From the NCBI GenBank assembly GCA_019636385.1, contig JAHBXT010000006.1, positions 62,001 to 126,000 on the forward strand: 64,000 bases of DNA. Direction: 5' to 3'. A program made the translations under genes and the position numbers. The notes beneath the pieces are model-generated. The model had not been told where the DNA came from. It worked only from the letters and a program-made list of their open reading frames with translations, and searched no databases. Position 1 is the stretch's first letter. Each line of letters opens with the position of its first letter. The DNA is from Pirellulaceae bacterium (lineage in GTDB: Bacteria; Planctomycetota; Planctomycetia; Pirellulales; Pirellulaceae). Shown here one piece after another: positions 46,738-55,142 of this stretch.

Positions 46738-48183
46738 TTACGCACTACCTTTCCGCGACAAGGCAATCCGCAAGTCGCCTACATTCGTACCGGTTGGGCC
46801 AGATACGATCAATCCTCCCATTCTCTCAAAAAAATGATAGGCGTCGGCTCGGTCGAGATACGGTAGGGGAGAGCAACTGAGTCGTCGCATGCTCTGCAGC
46901 GTCTCGGCACTGATCCATGCTCCAGCAGCATCCGTCGGACCATCTTCGCCATCGGTTCCGCCGCTCAAAAACACCAGATGGTTATCAGGCCAGACTTCCG
47001 GCCAGCCGCGTTTCGAAAGCAGCTCCAACACGGCAAGGGCTAATTGTTGATTGCGACCGCCCTTGCCAGGGTTGTCAGCGGGCAGCTTGACAGTTGGCTC
47101 GCCGCCCGAAATCCAACAGTCTGGTGGCGCTTGTTGTGCTAGGCGCTCCATGGCGGAGCAGGCCATAAGAGCGACATCGCGCACATCGCCCTCGGGTTGC
47201 CGAGCGGTCTGCATTAGGTATTGATATCCCAGTTCGACGGCGCGCACTCCGGCGGCATCCACAGCATCGGAGATGTTCCCCAGGATTATATTGTCGATTT
47301 TCGGGGGCGGCCCCGAGCCGGACGGTGACTGGTTCTGGCGCGGATCGGCTTGCCTCCCCTGCTCTGCTGCCCGCAGCCACTGAACCACTGAATGCAATTG
47401 GGGATGCTCGAGCAAATCGAGCTGCTCAAGTTCTACCACGGCCCGTCTATAACTGCCAGAATTATCGAGCACGGTTGGTCCGGAAGCAATGATATCCAGT
47501 GGATCACCCAGTACATCGGAGATGATCAGCGCTATCATTCGTCCGGCCCGACACTGGCGGGCCAGTCCGCCACCTTTTACACGACTGAGGCAACTGCGGA
47601 TGGTGTTGAGCTGCCGGATGTTGCCACCGGCTGCCGAAACCAGCTCGGCCACAGCTTGTTTGTCAGCCAATGTAATTCCGGGTTGAGGCGCAACCAGCAG
47701 GGCTGAACCTCCGCCAGAAATCATGCATAACACAACGTCATCGGGATGAGCTGTCGAGACAAGGTTGAGTATCCGCTGGGTGCCTTCAAGGGCGCTGTGC
47801 GTTGGCAGATTACTGCCCACCGGCCGCGCCACGTGAAATTGTATATCCGGTACCGCTTCGTGGCCGGTGCCGGCGGGCGTGTTGATCCAGCCGAGCAGCG
47901 GAGGAAAATCTGGAGTTGCCCACTCCTGCTCAGCCAGCCTGCGGAATCGACTCGCCATGGCCGCAGAGGCTTTGCCAGCGCCTACAATAATCAGCCTGCG
48001 TGTCTGTGAAAGGTCGACGCGGCAGTCTTCGTCAATGCATAGCCATCTGCCGTCACGATGAATCTTATTCCGCAGCAGCGTGTCGGGCTGCACTGCGGTT
48101 ACGCCTGCCTGCCATATATTGAGCGCGTCACGCACCAGCGTCCGAGACACAGAATCGGCTGGAGGCAATCGCTGCCAGAGCAT
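46738..48183 (-). CDS. Glycerate 2-kinase, type II (MOFRL family)
   Basis: The ATG at 48183, just past the stop of the upstream gene and with GGAATGAC before it, is preferred; a TTG at 48207 would overlap that gene by 23 bases. 481 residues. The protein has the DUF4147 N-terminal domain (TRRLIIVGAGKASAAMASRF, then VLCMISGGGSALLVAPQPGI) and the MOFRL C-terminal domain (ISGGEPTVKLPADNPGKGGR, FLSGGTDGEDGPTDAAGAW, and VSGPTGTNVGDLRIAL at the end). It phosphorylates D-glycerate, normally to 2-phosphoglycerate. Tight coupling to the large secreted-protein gene upstream suggests a shared transcript. Confidence 0.88.
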   Translation of the reverse strand: MLWQRLPPADSVSRTLVRDALNIWQAGVTAVQPDTLLRNKIHRDGRWLCIDEDCRVDLSQTRRLIIVGAGKASAAMASRFRRLAEQEWATPDFPPLLGWINTPAGTGHEAVPDIQFHVARPVGSNLPTHSALEGTQRILNLVSTAHPDDVVLCMISGGGSALLVAPQPGITLADKQAVAELVSAAGGNIRQLNTIRSCLSRVKGGGLARQCRAGRMIALIISDVLGDPLDIIASGPTVLDNSGSYRRAVVELEQLDLLEHPQLHSVVQWLRAAEQGRQADPRQNQSPSGSGPPPKIDNIILGNISDAVDAAGVRAVELGYQYLMQTARQPEGDVRDVALMACSAMERLAQQAPPDCWISGGEPTVKLPADNPGKGGRNQQLALAVLELLSKRGWPEVWPDNHLVFLSGGTDGEDGPTDAAGAWISAETLQSMRRLSCSPLPYLDRADAYHFFERMGGLIVSGPTGTNVGDLRIALSRKGSA

Positions 48184-48184
48184 G

Positions 48185-50956
48185 TCATTCCAAGGGACTG
48201 GTTTCAAAGTGAGATTGTTTCGTAGCCGGTTGAATCGTGTGGATGCTTAGCTCTTGTATTTGAACGTCGCACTCCCCACGACACTCGGCGAGGATGCGAA
48301 ATTCGCCATCAGCCAATACAAAGCGTTGCAGTTGGATGTCTAGTTGCTGACCCGCGCTGCCACGAATCAGTTGTCCCAGGCTAGGTCCAGCCTGGTTGTC
48401 ATAGAATAACATGCCTGAAGATGCATCGGAACTTGATTGTCGTACCAGCGCCTTGGCGGTTACCTGAATCATCTGCCCGCGCCGCACGGTCAGCGGAGCG
48501 CTGCGAACTCGCAGTGACGCACCTTCGTAACCTCCAGGTAACGTTTCTGTTCGCCGATCAGTGGCTGGATTGGGATTGCTCTGGCTTGCTGGCGAATTGG
48601 CAATCAAAGCGCCGGGAGATTTCGTGGTTGACGATGGTTTGGCGTAGGCTGCCAGACGCAGTCCACTTGGCGAGTTGTTCGAGGCGGGTACCAGTTCGAC
48701 GCGCAATTCGGCGGCGTCTTCCAGCCGTCGCTGCTGCGACCAGCCGTGAGTAAGCATGTCTGGCAGATTATCGAATTGGCTGCCCGGCATGGTCGCGGGC
48801 TGCCAGCGACTGCGAGCGCAGGCGTCGGCGACTAGCCAGTGGTATTTGAGCGTCCCAGGAGTCAGCACAAATGGACTGCTCTGAGCGGCAGGTAAGCTGC
48901 CGGTTGCCTCCTTGTACGACTGGTGAAGAATCGACTGAGCAATTTGTAGCACAGCCAAGGCCGACTTGATGGCCGCTTGAGGCCGATTGGATTGCAACCC
49001 AGTCCAGCCACTGTCAAGCTGCTGTTGAGCACCGCTTAGAACCTGCTTCAGAGCAGTCCATTGCCGCCGTTGAGCTTCCGATTGGCCAAGGCCAGCGCTC
49101 TGGATACGCGCCTCCACCGTATGAGTAGCCTGCTCTAAACAAAGGCTGGCAACCTCCAGTTGATCACTAGCCATCTCCGCCGTTCGTTCCTGCAAACGAC
49201 GCTGGAGCGAATTCAGTACGTATGGATTGCGTGTCATCACCAACACTTCAACGTGGTGTGGCGCGTCAATTCTCCATTGGTGAACGCCGCCAGTGGACTG
49301 GACGTCGATGCTTTCGAGAGTGCCATGCGTCAAGCGAACAACCTGCGGAACTTCGATGCCTTCACTCAGTTTGAACGCCAGTGGCGTTCCCTGGGTGTTG
49401 GGCAAGCACCAGCGCGATTCAGGAGATGATGACTGAGCCACAATCAGCTCGGCGTTTTTGATGCGCCAACGAGCGGCAGTGAAATCGCTTCGGCTCAATT
49501 CCGGAGATGACTGCCTTTGGCCGACGGTTAGCCACGGGCTCCAGATCTGCAGATCGCCATTGGTCCAGCGCACCGCAGCTTGCAACGCCCGATCTTCGTC
49601 GTTTTGAAAGTCCAGCGGCGTAATCAGCGGTGTACCAGTGTGGTAGACGATGCCCCGAGCGCCGGAGATGACCGCTGCAATCGTCTCGTGACGCAGCCCC
49701 AGGGGATTGACCAGCAGTCGCTCCGGTACAGTGCCGTCGATCGACTCGATCGCCACGCGATATTGTTCAGCCAACGCAGGATTAACGTCTACATGTAACG
49801 ATACCCAACCACGGCCGCGAACCCGCACGGTATCTAGCGATTGACTGAGCCAGTCATGTTTGGCTTTGGCATCTCCCGGTGATACGGGATCCGGCGCCGG
49901 TACGATTACCTCATGAGCCAAGCGGCTAAACAACCAATAGTTTTCAAGTGCTTCTCCGTACAATGGACGGCGCATCGAGTCAGGTAACTGTTCGGCAGCC
50001 GAGATTTGTTGGCGAACCCAGTCGATTTGATCACGATTGAGTGCCGTGCCTATCAACCAGCCTCGAACGTGCGATACGTCAGCCTCCGATAGTTCCGTTG
50101 GCTTGGCCGGCGGTGGGCTGATGACAGCCAATGAAGCATCGCGGATAAGGTTCAAATCGGAATGTGTCGGAGGCTGCTGTAGCCAAACACCGGTGAAGCC
50201 GAGCGACTTGAGCCATCCAGGTTGTTCGCCACGATGCTCGATCCACAATGGGTATTGCGTGGTGGCTCCAAAGTGCGCGCCGTCTGGTTCACGCCATTGC
50301 CAGCGCTCGCGCCAATTTGCTGGCAGGGGAATTCCCACCGTAGCTAATGGGATCATGCCACTCAAATCCAGATCGTCGATTTGTACTCGGTAGCGGCCAG
50401 GTCCGGTGTAGGCATTGATGACCAGCGAGTCGATATAGGATTGCTGGAGATTCAGTTGGGTATCGAACTGATTGCGGATGGCGATGATCTCTTGTTGCAA
50501 TCGATCTCCTATCTGTCTAACCTGCAAACGTTGCCATTGCCCTGTTTGTGTGTACGTGTCTCCCCAAATCACCGTCGTCATGCGATTCTGACTAACTGGA
50601 TGAATGGCTTTGGGAAAGACAACACGTACGCCCACACGAATTTGACCGGCGGCACAGCGTATCCATAATTCAGGTAGAAATTCGTTGAGTACCGCGCACG
50701 GCTCGATGGGATACGCCAACAGGACTTGTTCTCCGCGCCCGCTTGAGACCTCAAGCAACTCGCATGTCCGACCACTGTGAGGCATGATCAGGCTAATGTC
50801 GTGCTCGGTCAGCTGGGCATTGCAATCGCTGTACACAAGATTCCAGCGCGGGCTGCCACCCTCGAACGAATCGCTTCTCTGTGCGGAAGCCAGTTGCGCT
50901 GTCCAGGCAATGGTAGTTGCCATTGCCAATGTCCAGATGGTTCGGAGTAGTTTCAT
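48185..50956 (-). CDS. Large secreted protein of unknown function
   Basis: The start is ATG 50956 (MKLLRTIWTLAMATTIAWTA, signal peptide cleaved near LASA-QR); a GTG directly before it is also possible. The 923-residue mature protein has a jelly-roll-like N-terminal domain (about 25-205, with YRVQIDDLDLSGM) and a middle part resembling a TIM-barrel glycosidase-like scaffold (about 220-480, with LKSLGFTGVWLQQPPTHSDL). After a beta domain comes a helical region (600-700, Gln/Ala-rich) and a C-terminal beta domain. Catalytic acids cannot be assigned. It resembles exported planctomycete proteins that are conserved within the group but unnamed. Its stop adjoins the glycerate kinase start. Confidence 0.6.
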   Translation of the reverse strand: MKLLRTIWTLAMATTIAWTAQLASAQRSDSFEGGSPRWNLVYSDCNAQLTEHDISLIMPHSGRTCELLEVSSGRGEQVLLAYPIEPCAVLNEFLPELWIRCAAGQIRVGVRVVFPKAIHPVSQNRMTTVIWGDTYTQTGQWQRLQVRQIGDRLQQEIIAIRNQFDTQLNLQQSYIDSLVINAYTGPGRYRVQIDDLDLSGMIPLATVGIPLPANWRERWQWREPDGAHFGATTQYPLWIEHRGEQPGWLKSLGFTGVWLQQPPTHSDLNLIRDASLAVISPPPAKPTELSEADVSHVRGWLIGTALNRDQIDWVRQQISAAEQLPDSMRRPLYGEALENYWLFSRLAHEVIVPAPDPVSPGDAKAKHDWLSQSLDTVRVRGRGWVSLHVDVNPALAEQYRVAIESIDGTVPERLLVNPLGLRHETIAAVISGARGIVYHTGTPLITPLDFQNDEDRALQAAVRWTNGDLQIWSPWLTVGQRQSSPELSRSDFTAARWRIKNAELIVAQSSSPESRWCLPNTQGTPLAFKLSEGIEVPQVVRLTHGTLESIDVQSTGGVHQWRIDAPHHVEVLVMTRNPYVLNSLQRRLQERTAEMASDQLEVASLCLEQATHTVEARIQSAGLGQSEAQRRQWTALKQVLSGAQQQLDSGWTGLQSNRPQAAIKSALAVLQIAQSILHQSYKEATGSLPAAQSSPFVLTPGTLKYHWLVADACARSRWQPATMPGSQFDNLPDMLTHGWSQQRRLEDAAELRVELVPASNNSPSGLRLAAYAKPSSTTKSPGALIANSPASQSNPNPATDRRTETLPGGYEGASLRVRSAPLTVRRGQMIQVTAKALVRQSSSDASSGMLFYDNQAGPSLGQLIRGSAGQQLDIQLQRFVLADGEFRILAECRGECDVQIQELSIHTIQPATKQSHFETSPLE

Positions 50957-51292
50957 CACGGCTTACCCAGACTTCAAATCCGGAAGTGGGCCTGCAAATT
51001 GTTGCAAAAAGGCATCGCCAATAGCTAAAGTGTGGCGTAATCCCTAAGTCCAGCTTTTAGAAGAACTTACGGATTTTTTCCAGGTCAATTCGCGTGGTGA
51101 TTGGGCAACGCTGGAAAATGGAATGGAATGTAGCGAATATCCTAAGTCATTGAAATTCAAGGGCTTACGGAATATGATGCTCAGGCCGATCGGGAGTGGC
51201 ACCCAGTCTGCAATAGTGGCATTGGCACAAGCCCAACGCAGCTCGCACGAACCACTCAGCTCGATTCAACAACTTTTTCAGAGGCAGATGCG
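50957..51292. other. Divergent intergenic region
   Basis: No gene is supported. It should hold promoters for the leftward secreted-protein/glycerate kinase unit and the rightward small protein. Confidence 0.35.
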
Positions 51293-51592
51293 ATGAACTC
51301 AGCTCCAGAAACCAACACGAGTGCACCTAAGTACGACGACATTCCGGCTGATCTGGTGGAACTGACTCAAGCCATCGAACAACTGCCCGTTGAGCATCGT
51401 ATTCGCCTATTGCCTTCGCTGCGTCGGGTCACTGAAAGCAGTGTGCGTCGCCGCCGTATCCTGACGCTGGTTCAAGAAGCACTTGGGCAATTGCGGTTAG
51501 ATATGAAGTATCTGGTGTTCGACTTGGAAGCGACTCGCCGCGAACGCGATGAATTCTTGCAAAAACTGAATGACCTTGGCGATCATGAATAG
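51293..51592 (+). CDS. Small conserved-type cytoplasmic protein, helical
   Basis: The 99-residue protein begins MNSAPETNTSAPKYDDIPAD and is helical after residue 20. It has a run of Arg near the middle (ESSVRRRRILTLVQEAL) and a C-terminal helix (YLVFDLEATRRERDEFLQKL). AGAGGCAG lies before the ATG. Codon usage and length look genuine, but no family is recognised. It precedes the kinase gene by 335 bases on the same strand. Confidence 0.6.
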   Translation: MNSAPETNTSAPKYDDIPADLVELTQAIEQLPVEHRIRLLPSLRRVTESSVRRRRILTLVQEALGQLRLDMKYLVFDLEATRRERDEFLQKLNDLGDHE

Positions 51593-51927
51593 TTGACGGT
51601 CCTCGCCGCACAGGCACTTTTGCTGATCAGCAACGCCACGGTTGATCAGCGCTAGCGGAAGTCGATCGCCACCGATTGCTGCTGGTATCCGCTGCCAAGC
51701 CAAGCGAGCTGTCAATGACGAACCTGTGACTCGATTCCCACTGAAATTCAACCTGTGAAAATCTCCTAAGCTGGGCCGCTTGGCAAACCGATTGCTGGGC
51801 GGCCTTTCTTTTTTGGTTCTCAGCGACGCCAATTTGCGTTTTCGACCCGCGTGGCTTAGTATCGAATGTATCCAGTTCTTCCGCCAATTCGCGGAGAACC
51901 CCTGAGTACTTCATTGCCGATTCGAAC
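51593..51927. other. Intergenic region upstream of the kinase gene
   Basis: No supported gene on either strand; overlapping minus-strand frames lack any family motif. The kinase promoter is expected here. Confidence 0.35.
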
Positions 51928-53436
51928 ATGGACTTCAACCCGCCTCAGCTCGCTCAACGCTTCGTTGAACTCGGCTTGATCGAGCCGTTGGCGGTGGAGC
52001 AAGCTTGGTCCGACGTAGGGGTGGAGAATGTAACCTGTGAGGATTTGATTCGCGTCTTACTGCGCCGTGAGCTAGTAACTAATCTGCAAGTGGATCGTGT
52101 CCTCAAGGGCGAACGAACCGGCTTTTTCTACGGCAAATACAAAGTGCTGTATCTGATCGGTGCTGGAACTTTTGCCAGAGTCTATCGAGCCGTGCATCGC
52201 GAGACCGGTCGAATTGCGGCCATTAAGGTCTTGCGCCGCCGTCACCGCAATGAGCCGGTGCAATTGGAGCAGTTCTTTCGCGAAGCACGCGTGGGCATAC
52301 AGTTGCAACATCCCAATATCGTGGCCATCCACGAAGTCGATAGCGATCCGCGCAATCCCTACATGGTCATGGAATTCGTGGAGGGCCAGACACTGCGGGA
52401 GCTTGTACACATTCGCAAGACGATCGAACCGATTACAGCCCTCAAGTTGATGATGGACGTTGCCAACGGCCTGGCGTACGCAAGTACACTGGGCGTCACG
52501 CATCGCGATATGAAACTCAGTAACGTCTTGGTAACTGCCCAAGGTCGAGCGAAGTTGGTGGACTTTGGGTTGGCCGCCTTGGCCGATACCAGCAACGAGG
52601 CGGCCTTGGCCGATTGTCCCAGTGCTCGAGCGATCGACTATGCGGCGCTGGAACGAGGTTCCGGGGTCCGCAAAGATGATCCTCGCAGCGATCTCTATTT
52701 CTGGGGCGCCATGCTGTATCACATATTGGTCGGGAAATCGCCGCTGACCGAGACGCGCGATCGAGTGGCTCGACTAAACGTGTCGCGATTCCGAGAGGTA
52801 CCACATATCAATAGCGTCGCCCCCAATGTACCCAGTAACGTCGCGTCCATAGTTCATCGAGCCATGGAGTTTGATCCGGCCAAGCGCTATCAGCATTCTA
52901 CTGAAATCGTGACTGAATGCAGGACCGTTATTGCGCGACTTGAGGCCGGCGATACCGATACCACAGCCTCAGCAGCCAAGCTGCGCGCCTCCGATGGGGC
53001 AGCCACTGTTGATGCCTCGGAAGAGGGTGTTAATAAGGTAGTCATGTTGGTCGAGAGCAAACCTGAGTTTCAAGACTTGGTGCGTGAAAAGCTTAAGAAG
53101 CGGGGCTACCGTGTACTCATCATTAGTGATCCCCACCGAGCTCTGGCTCGTTTCCTGCCGGACGAAGATCCTCCGGCTCACTGCGTCTTATTCAGCGCTC
53201 CGGAACTGGGAGCAGCGGCGCTGGACGCCTATAATCAATTCGTCTCTGATCAACATACCGCTCACCTGCCAGCCATCTTATTGGTTGATCGCAAGCAGCA
53301 GTACATCATCCGCAACGCTAAAACGGATGCGCTGCACATCCTGTTGGCGGTGCCTTTGAAAGTTCGCGAACTGCGCACCGCACTGCTGCGGTTACTCCGC
53401 CAATCTGCAACCGACAGCCCGGCTGCCGAAGCTTAA
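51928..53436 (+). CDS. Serine/threonine protein kinase with C-terminal pseudo-receiver domain
   Basis: The 502-residue cytoplasmic protein has a short N-terminal domain (1-65, helical), a Hanks-type kinase domain (about 72-345) and a receiver-like domain (about 370-495). The kinase is complete: glycine loop GAGTFARVYRAVHRETG, Lys in AAIKVLRR, catalytic loop THRDMKLSNVLVT, DFGLA and a later APE-like region. In the receiver-like part the acidic pair is VESK instead of DD, the phosphoacceptor strand reads VLFSAPE without Asp, and the conserved Lys before the last helix is replaced (AVPLKVREL). It should bind rather than be phosphorylated. No membrane anchor is present, unlike most planctomycete kinases. 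Confidence 0.85.
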   Translation: MDFNPPQLAQRFVELGLIEPLAVEQAWSDVGVENVTCEDLIRVLLRRELVTNLQVDRVLKGERTGFFYGKYKVLYLIGAGTFARVYRAVHRETGRIAAIKVLRRRHRNEPVQLEQFFREARVGIQLQHPNIVAIHEVDSDPRNPYMVMEFVEGQTLRELVHIRKTIEPITALKLMMDVANGLAYASTLGVTHRDMKLSNVLVTAQGRAKLVDFGLAALADTSNEAALADCPSARAIDYAALERGSGVRKDDPRSDLYFWGAMLYHILVGKSPLTETRDRVARLNVSRFREVPHINSVAPNVPSNVASIVHRAMEFDPAKRYQHSTEIVTECRTVIARLEAGDTDTTASAAKLRASDGAATVDASEEGVNKVVMLVESKPEFQDLVREKLKKRGYRVLIISDPHRALARFLPDEDPPAHCVLFSAPELGAAALDAYNQFVSDQHTAHLPAILLVDRKQQYIIRNAKTDALHILLAVPLKVRELRTALLRLLRQSATDSPAAEA

Positions 53437-53743
53437 TCCTGTTGCAGCGGGTTGCCATTTGAACCAGCCTGGCACTTTGAACAACTGGCTTGCGGACGGA
53501 CCGGGGAACCCTTTTCCAATCCGGTTGCGTCTGGTAAATTGTTGCCTCAATGAGGACAGATATGCCCTAGGCAATCCATGGCGATTGGGCTCAGGTGGTC
53601 TGTCTCTCGGTACTTATGATCCCGTATCCGCTATGCTGCAGTTGGGCAGATACTGCAAGTCCAGTAAGCTTTGGGCGGTGCAAGATTTGATTGGGCCTGC
53701 GGAGTCCATGGTACTAGCAAGTGCAGAACGTTCAGGCACGTGA
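53437..53743. other. Intergenic region upstream of tRNA-Lys
   Basis: No family-supported gene; an open frame at 53459-53743 has no recognisable feature. It should hold the tRNA promoter. Confidence 0.35.
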
Positions 53744-53816
53744 GAGGGTGTAGCTCAGTCGGTAGAGCATCGGACTTTTAATCCGTGGGTCCGGGGTTCG
53801 AGTCCCCGCACCCTCA
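53744..53816 (+). tRNA. tRNA-Lys (anticodon UUU)
   Basis: A complete 73-base cloverleaf: acceptor GAGGGTG/CACCCTC, D arm GCTC...GAGC, anticodon stem TCGGA/TCCGT with loop CTTTTAA (anticodon TTT), T arm CGGGG-TTCGAGT-CCCCG, discriminator A. CCA is not encoded. Confidence 0.96.
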
Positions 53817-53817
53817 C

Positions 53818-54018
53818 TGCCTTGCTTCGGCGATCGTTTACGGCATGTTGATCCTACTGAATGTCGAACTACAGCGCGGGATCATCGGCCCCAAACAGTT
53901 TTCGCTCCTGGTGGTCATGGCCATCATCACCACGGTGGCGGCAAGTCCAATCATCGCCTGGATTCGCCCCCGTTCCGATCAAGCGGAATTCTACTATTTA
54001 GCGGTTGCCTGGGCCTGA
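53818..54018 (+). pseudogene. C-terminal scrap of a cation/proton antiporter (CPA2-like)
   Basis: Directly after tRNA-Lys an open frame reads AIVYGMLILLNVELQRGIIG, then PKQFSLLVVMAIITTVAASP and IIAWIRPRS, ending at 54018. The pattern ELxxGxxxxxxFSLLVVMAIxTT followed by a hydrophobic end is the last helix pair of KefB/NhaP-type Na+(K+)/H+ antiporters. The remaining 90% of such a protein is absent and no start signal is seen; the frame continues back through the tRNA. It looks like a leftover from a rearrangement or integration at the tRNA 3' end. Confidence 0.5.
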
Positions 54019-54039
54019 AGACAATACGGCTAAGCAGTG

Positions 54040-55074
54040 TTAGCGAAACAGCGGCAAGTGATCGGAACTCTCGTTGGGCGGGGCGATCTTTAGATGCTCG
54101 AAAGCGTTGGCTGTTGCATAACGGCCGCGCGATGAACGTATAATCAATTCGCTGCGCAGCAAGAAGGGTTCGACTTCATCAACCAACGTGTCGGACGAGA
54201 CATTCATCGTATGCGCGATGGCTTCGATGCCAGCGGGACCACCTGAGAACACTCGGATCAGCGTCTCTAAGTAACGTCGATCCTGGCGATCGAGGCCCAA
54301 CACGTCAATACCGGTCATTTCCAGGGCTCGCTGAGCGATATCCAACGTGGCGCGACCGTCGGCTTTGGACATGGCATAGTCGCGCACCCACAACAGGCGA
54401 TTATTGGCAATACGTGGCGTACCGCGACTGCGGCGAGCGATCTCAACGGCTGCCGCTTGGTCTAGTTCAACCACCAGCTTTTCTGCACTTCGCAACAGAA
54501 TCTGCTCCAATTCGGCACACGAATAAAACCCCAAGTGCTGGCGAATTTGAAAGCGATCGCGCAGTGGTCCGCTGAGCATCCCAGCACGCGTGGTGGCGCC
54601 AATGAGTGTGAATGGTTTGAGCTGCAAGTTCAAAGTGCGAGCGCTGACACCTTCGCCTAATACGATGTCGATGCGAAAGTCTTCCATGGCCGTATACAAA
54701 TATTCCTCGACGGCCTTGGGTAGTCGATGAATTTCGTCCACAAACAGGACGGAGCGATCTTCCAGGTTTGTTAAGTAAGGAATGATGTCCTTGGGAGCCT
54801 TGAGCGCGGGTCCGCTGGCCATCTGCACGCTGACGCCCATCTCGCGGGGAATGCAGGTAGCGAAGGTGGTCTTGCCCAATCCCGGTGGCCCGTCAAACAG
54901 AATGTGCCCTAACGGTTGATCGCGTTTGCGAGCCGCATCGATGGCGATGTGCAATACCTCGATAACCTCGCGCTGGCCAATCATGTCGGCGATGCGCTTG
55001 GGGCGCAGCGCGAAATCCTGCTCATGTTCAGGACCGCTAGGGCTGATAATCGACTCTCGTGTCACTTGAGACAA
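54040..55074 (-). CDS. ruvB: Holliday junction branch-migration ATPase RuvB
   Basis: The 344-residue AAA+ motor drives branch migration with RuvA. Walker A is GPPGLGKTTFATCIPREMG (about residue 65), Walker B LFVDEIHRLPKAVEEYLYTAM (about 115), then the sensor GATTRAGMLSGPLRDRF with the arginine finger, and the winged-helix C-terminus (DRRYLETLIRVFSGGPAGIEA). The FRPKRIADMIGQ-type start (ALRPKRIADMIGQREVIEVL) is present. It follows serA by 68 bases on the same strand. ruvA and ruvC are not in the window. Confidence 0.96.
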   Translation of the reverse strand: MSQVTRESIISPSGPEHEQDFALRPKRIADMIGQREVIEVLHIAIDAARKRDQPLGHILFDGPPGLGKTTFATCIPREMGVSVQMASGPALKAPKDIIPYLTNLEDRSVLFVDEIHRLPKAVEEYLYTAMEDFRIDIVLGEGVSARTLNLQLKPFTLIGATTRAGMLSGPLRDRFQIRQHLGFYSCAELEQILLRSAEKLVVELDQAAAVEIARRSRGTPRIANNRLLWVRDYAMSKADGRATLDIAQRALEMTGIDVLGLDRQDRRYLETLIRVFSGGPAGIEAIAHTMNVSSDTLVDEVEPFLLRSELIIRSSRGRYATANAFEHLKIAPPNESSDHLPLFR

Positions 55075-55142
55075 CGCTCCTTCCAGGCCGCCCTGCTGAC
55101 TGCCTCTACCCCCGACGGCCTCAGACTAGCCTGCAATGACTG

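Noticed and set aside
53459..53743. Frame of 94 residues upstream of tRNA-Lys
   Set aside because: No ribosome binding site, no domain and odd composition; it looks like chance.
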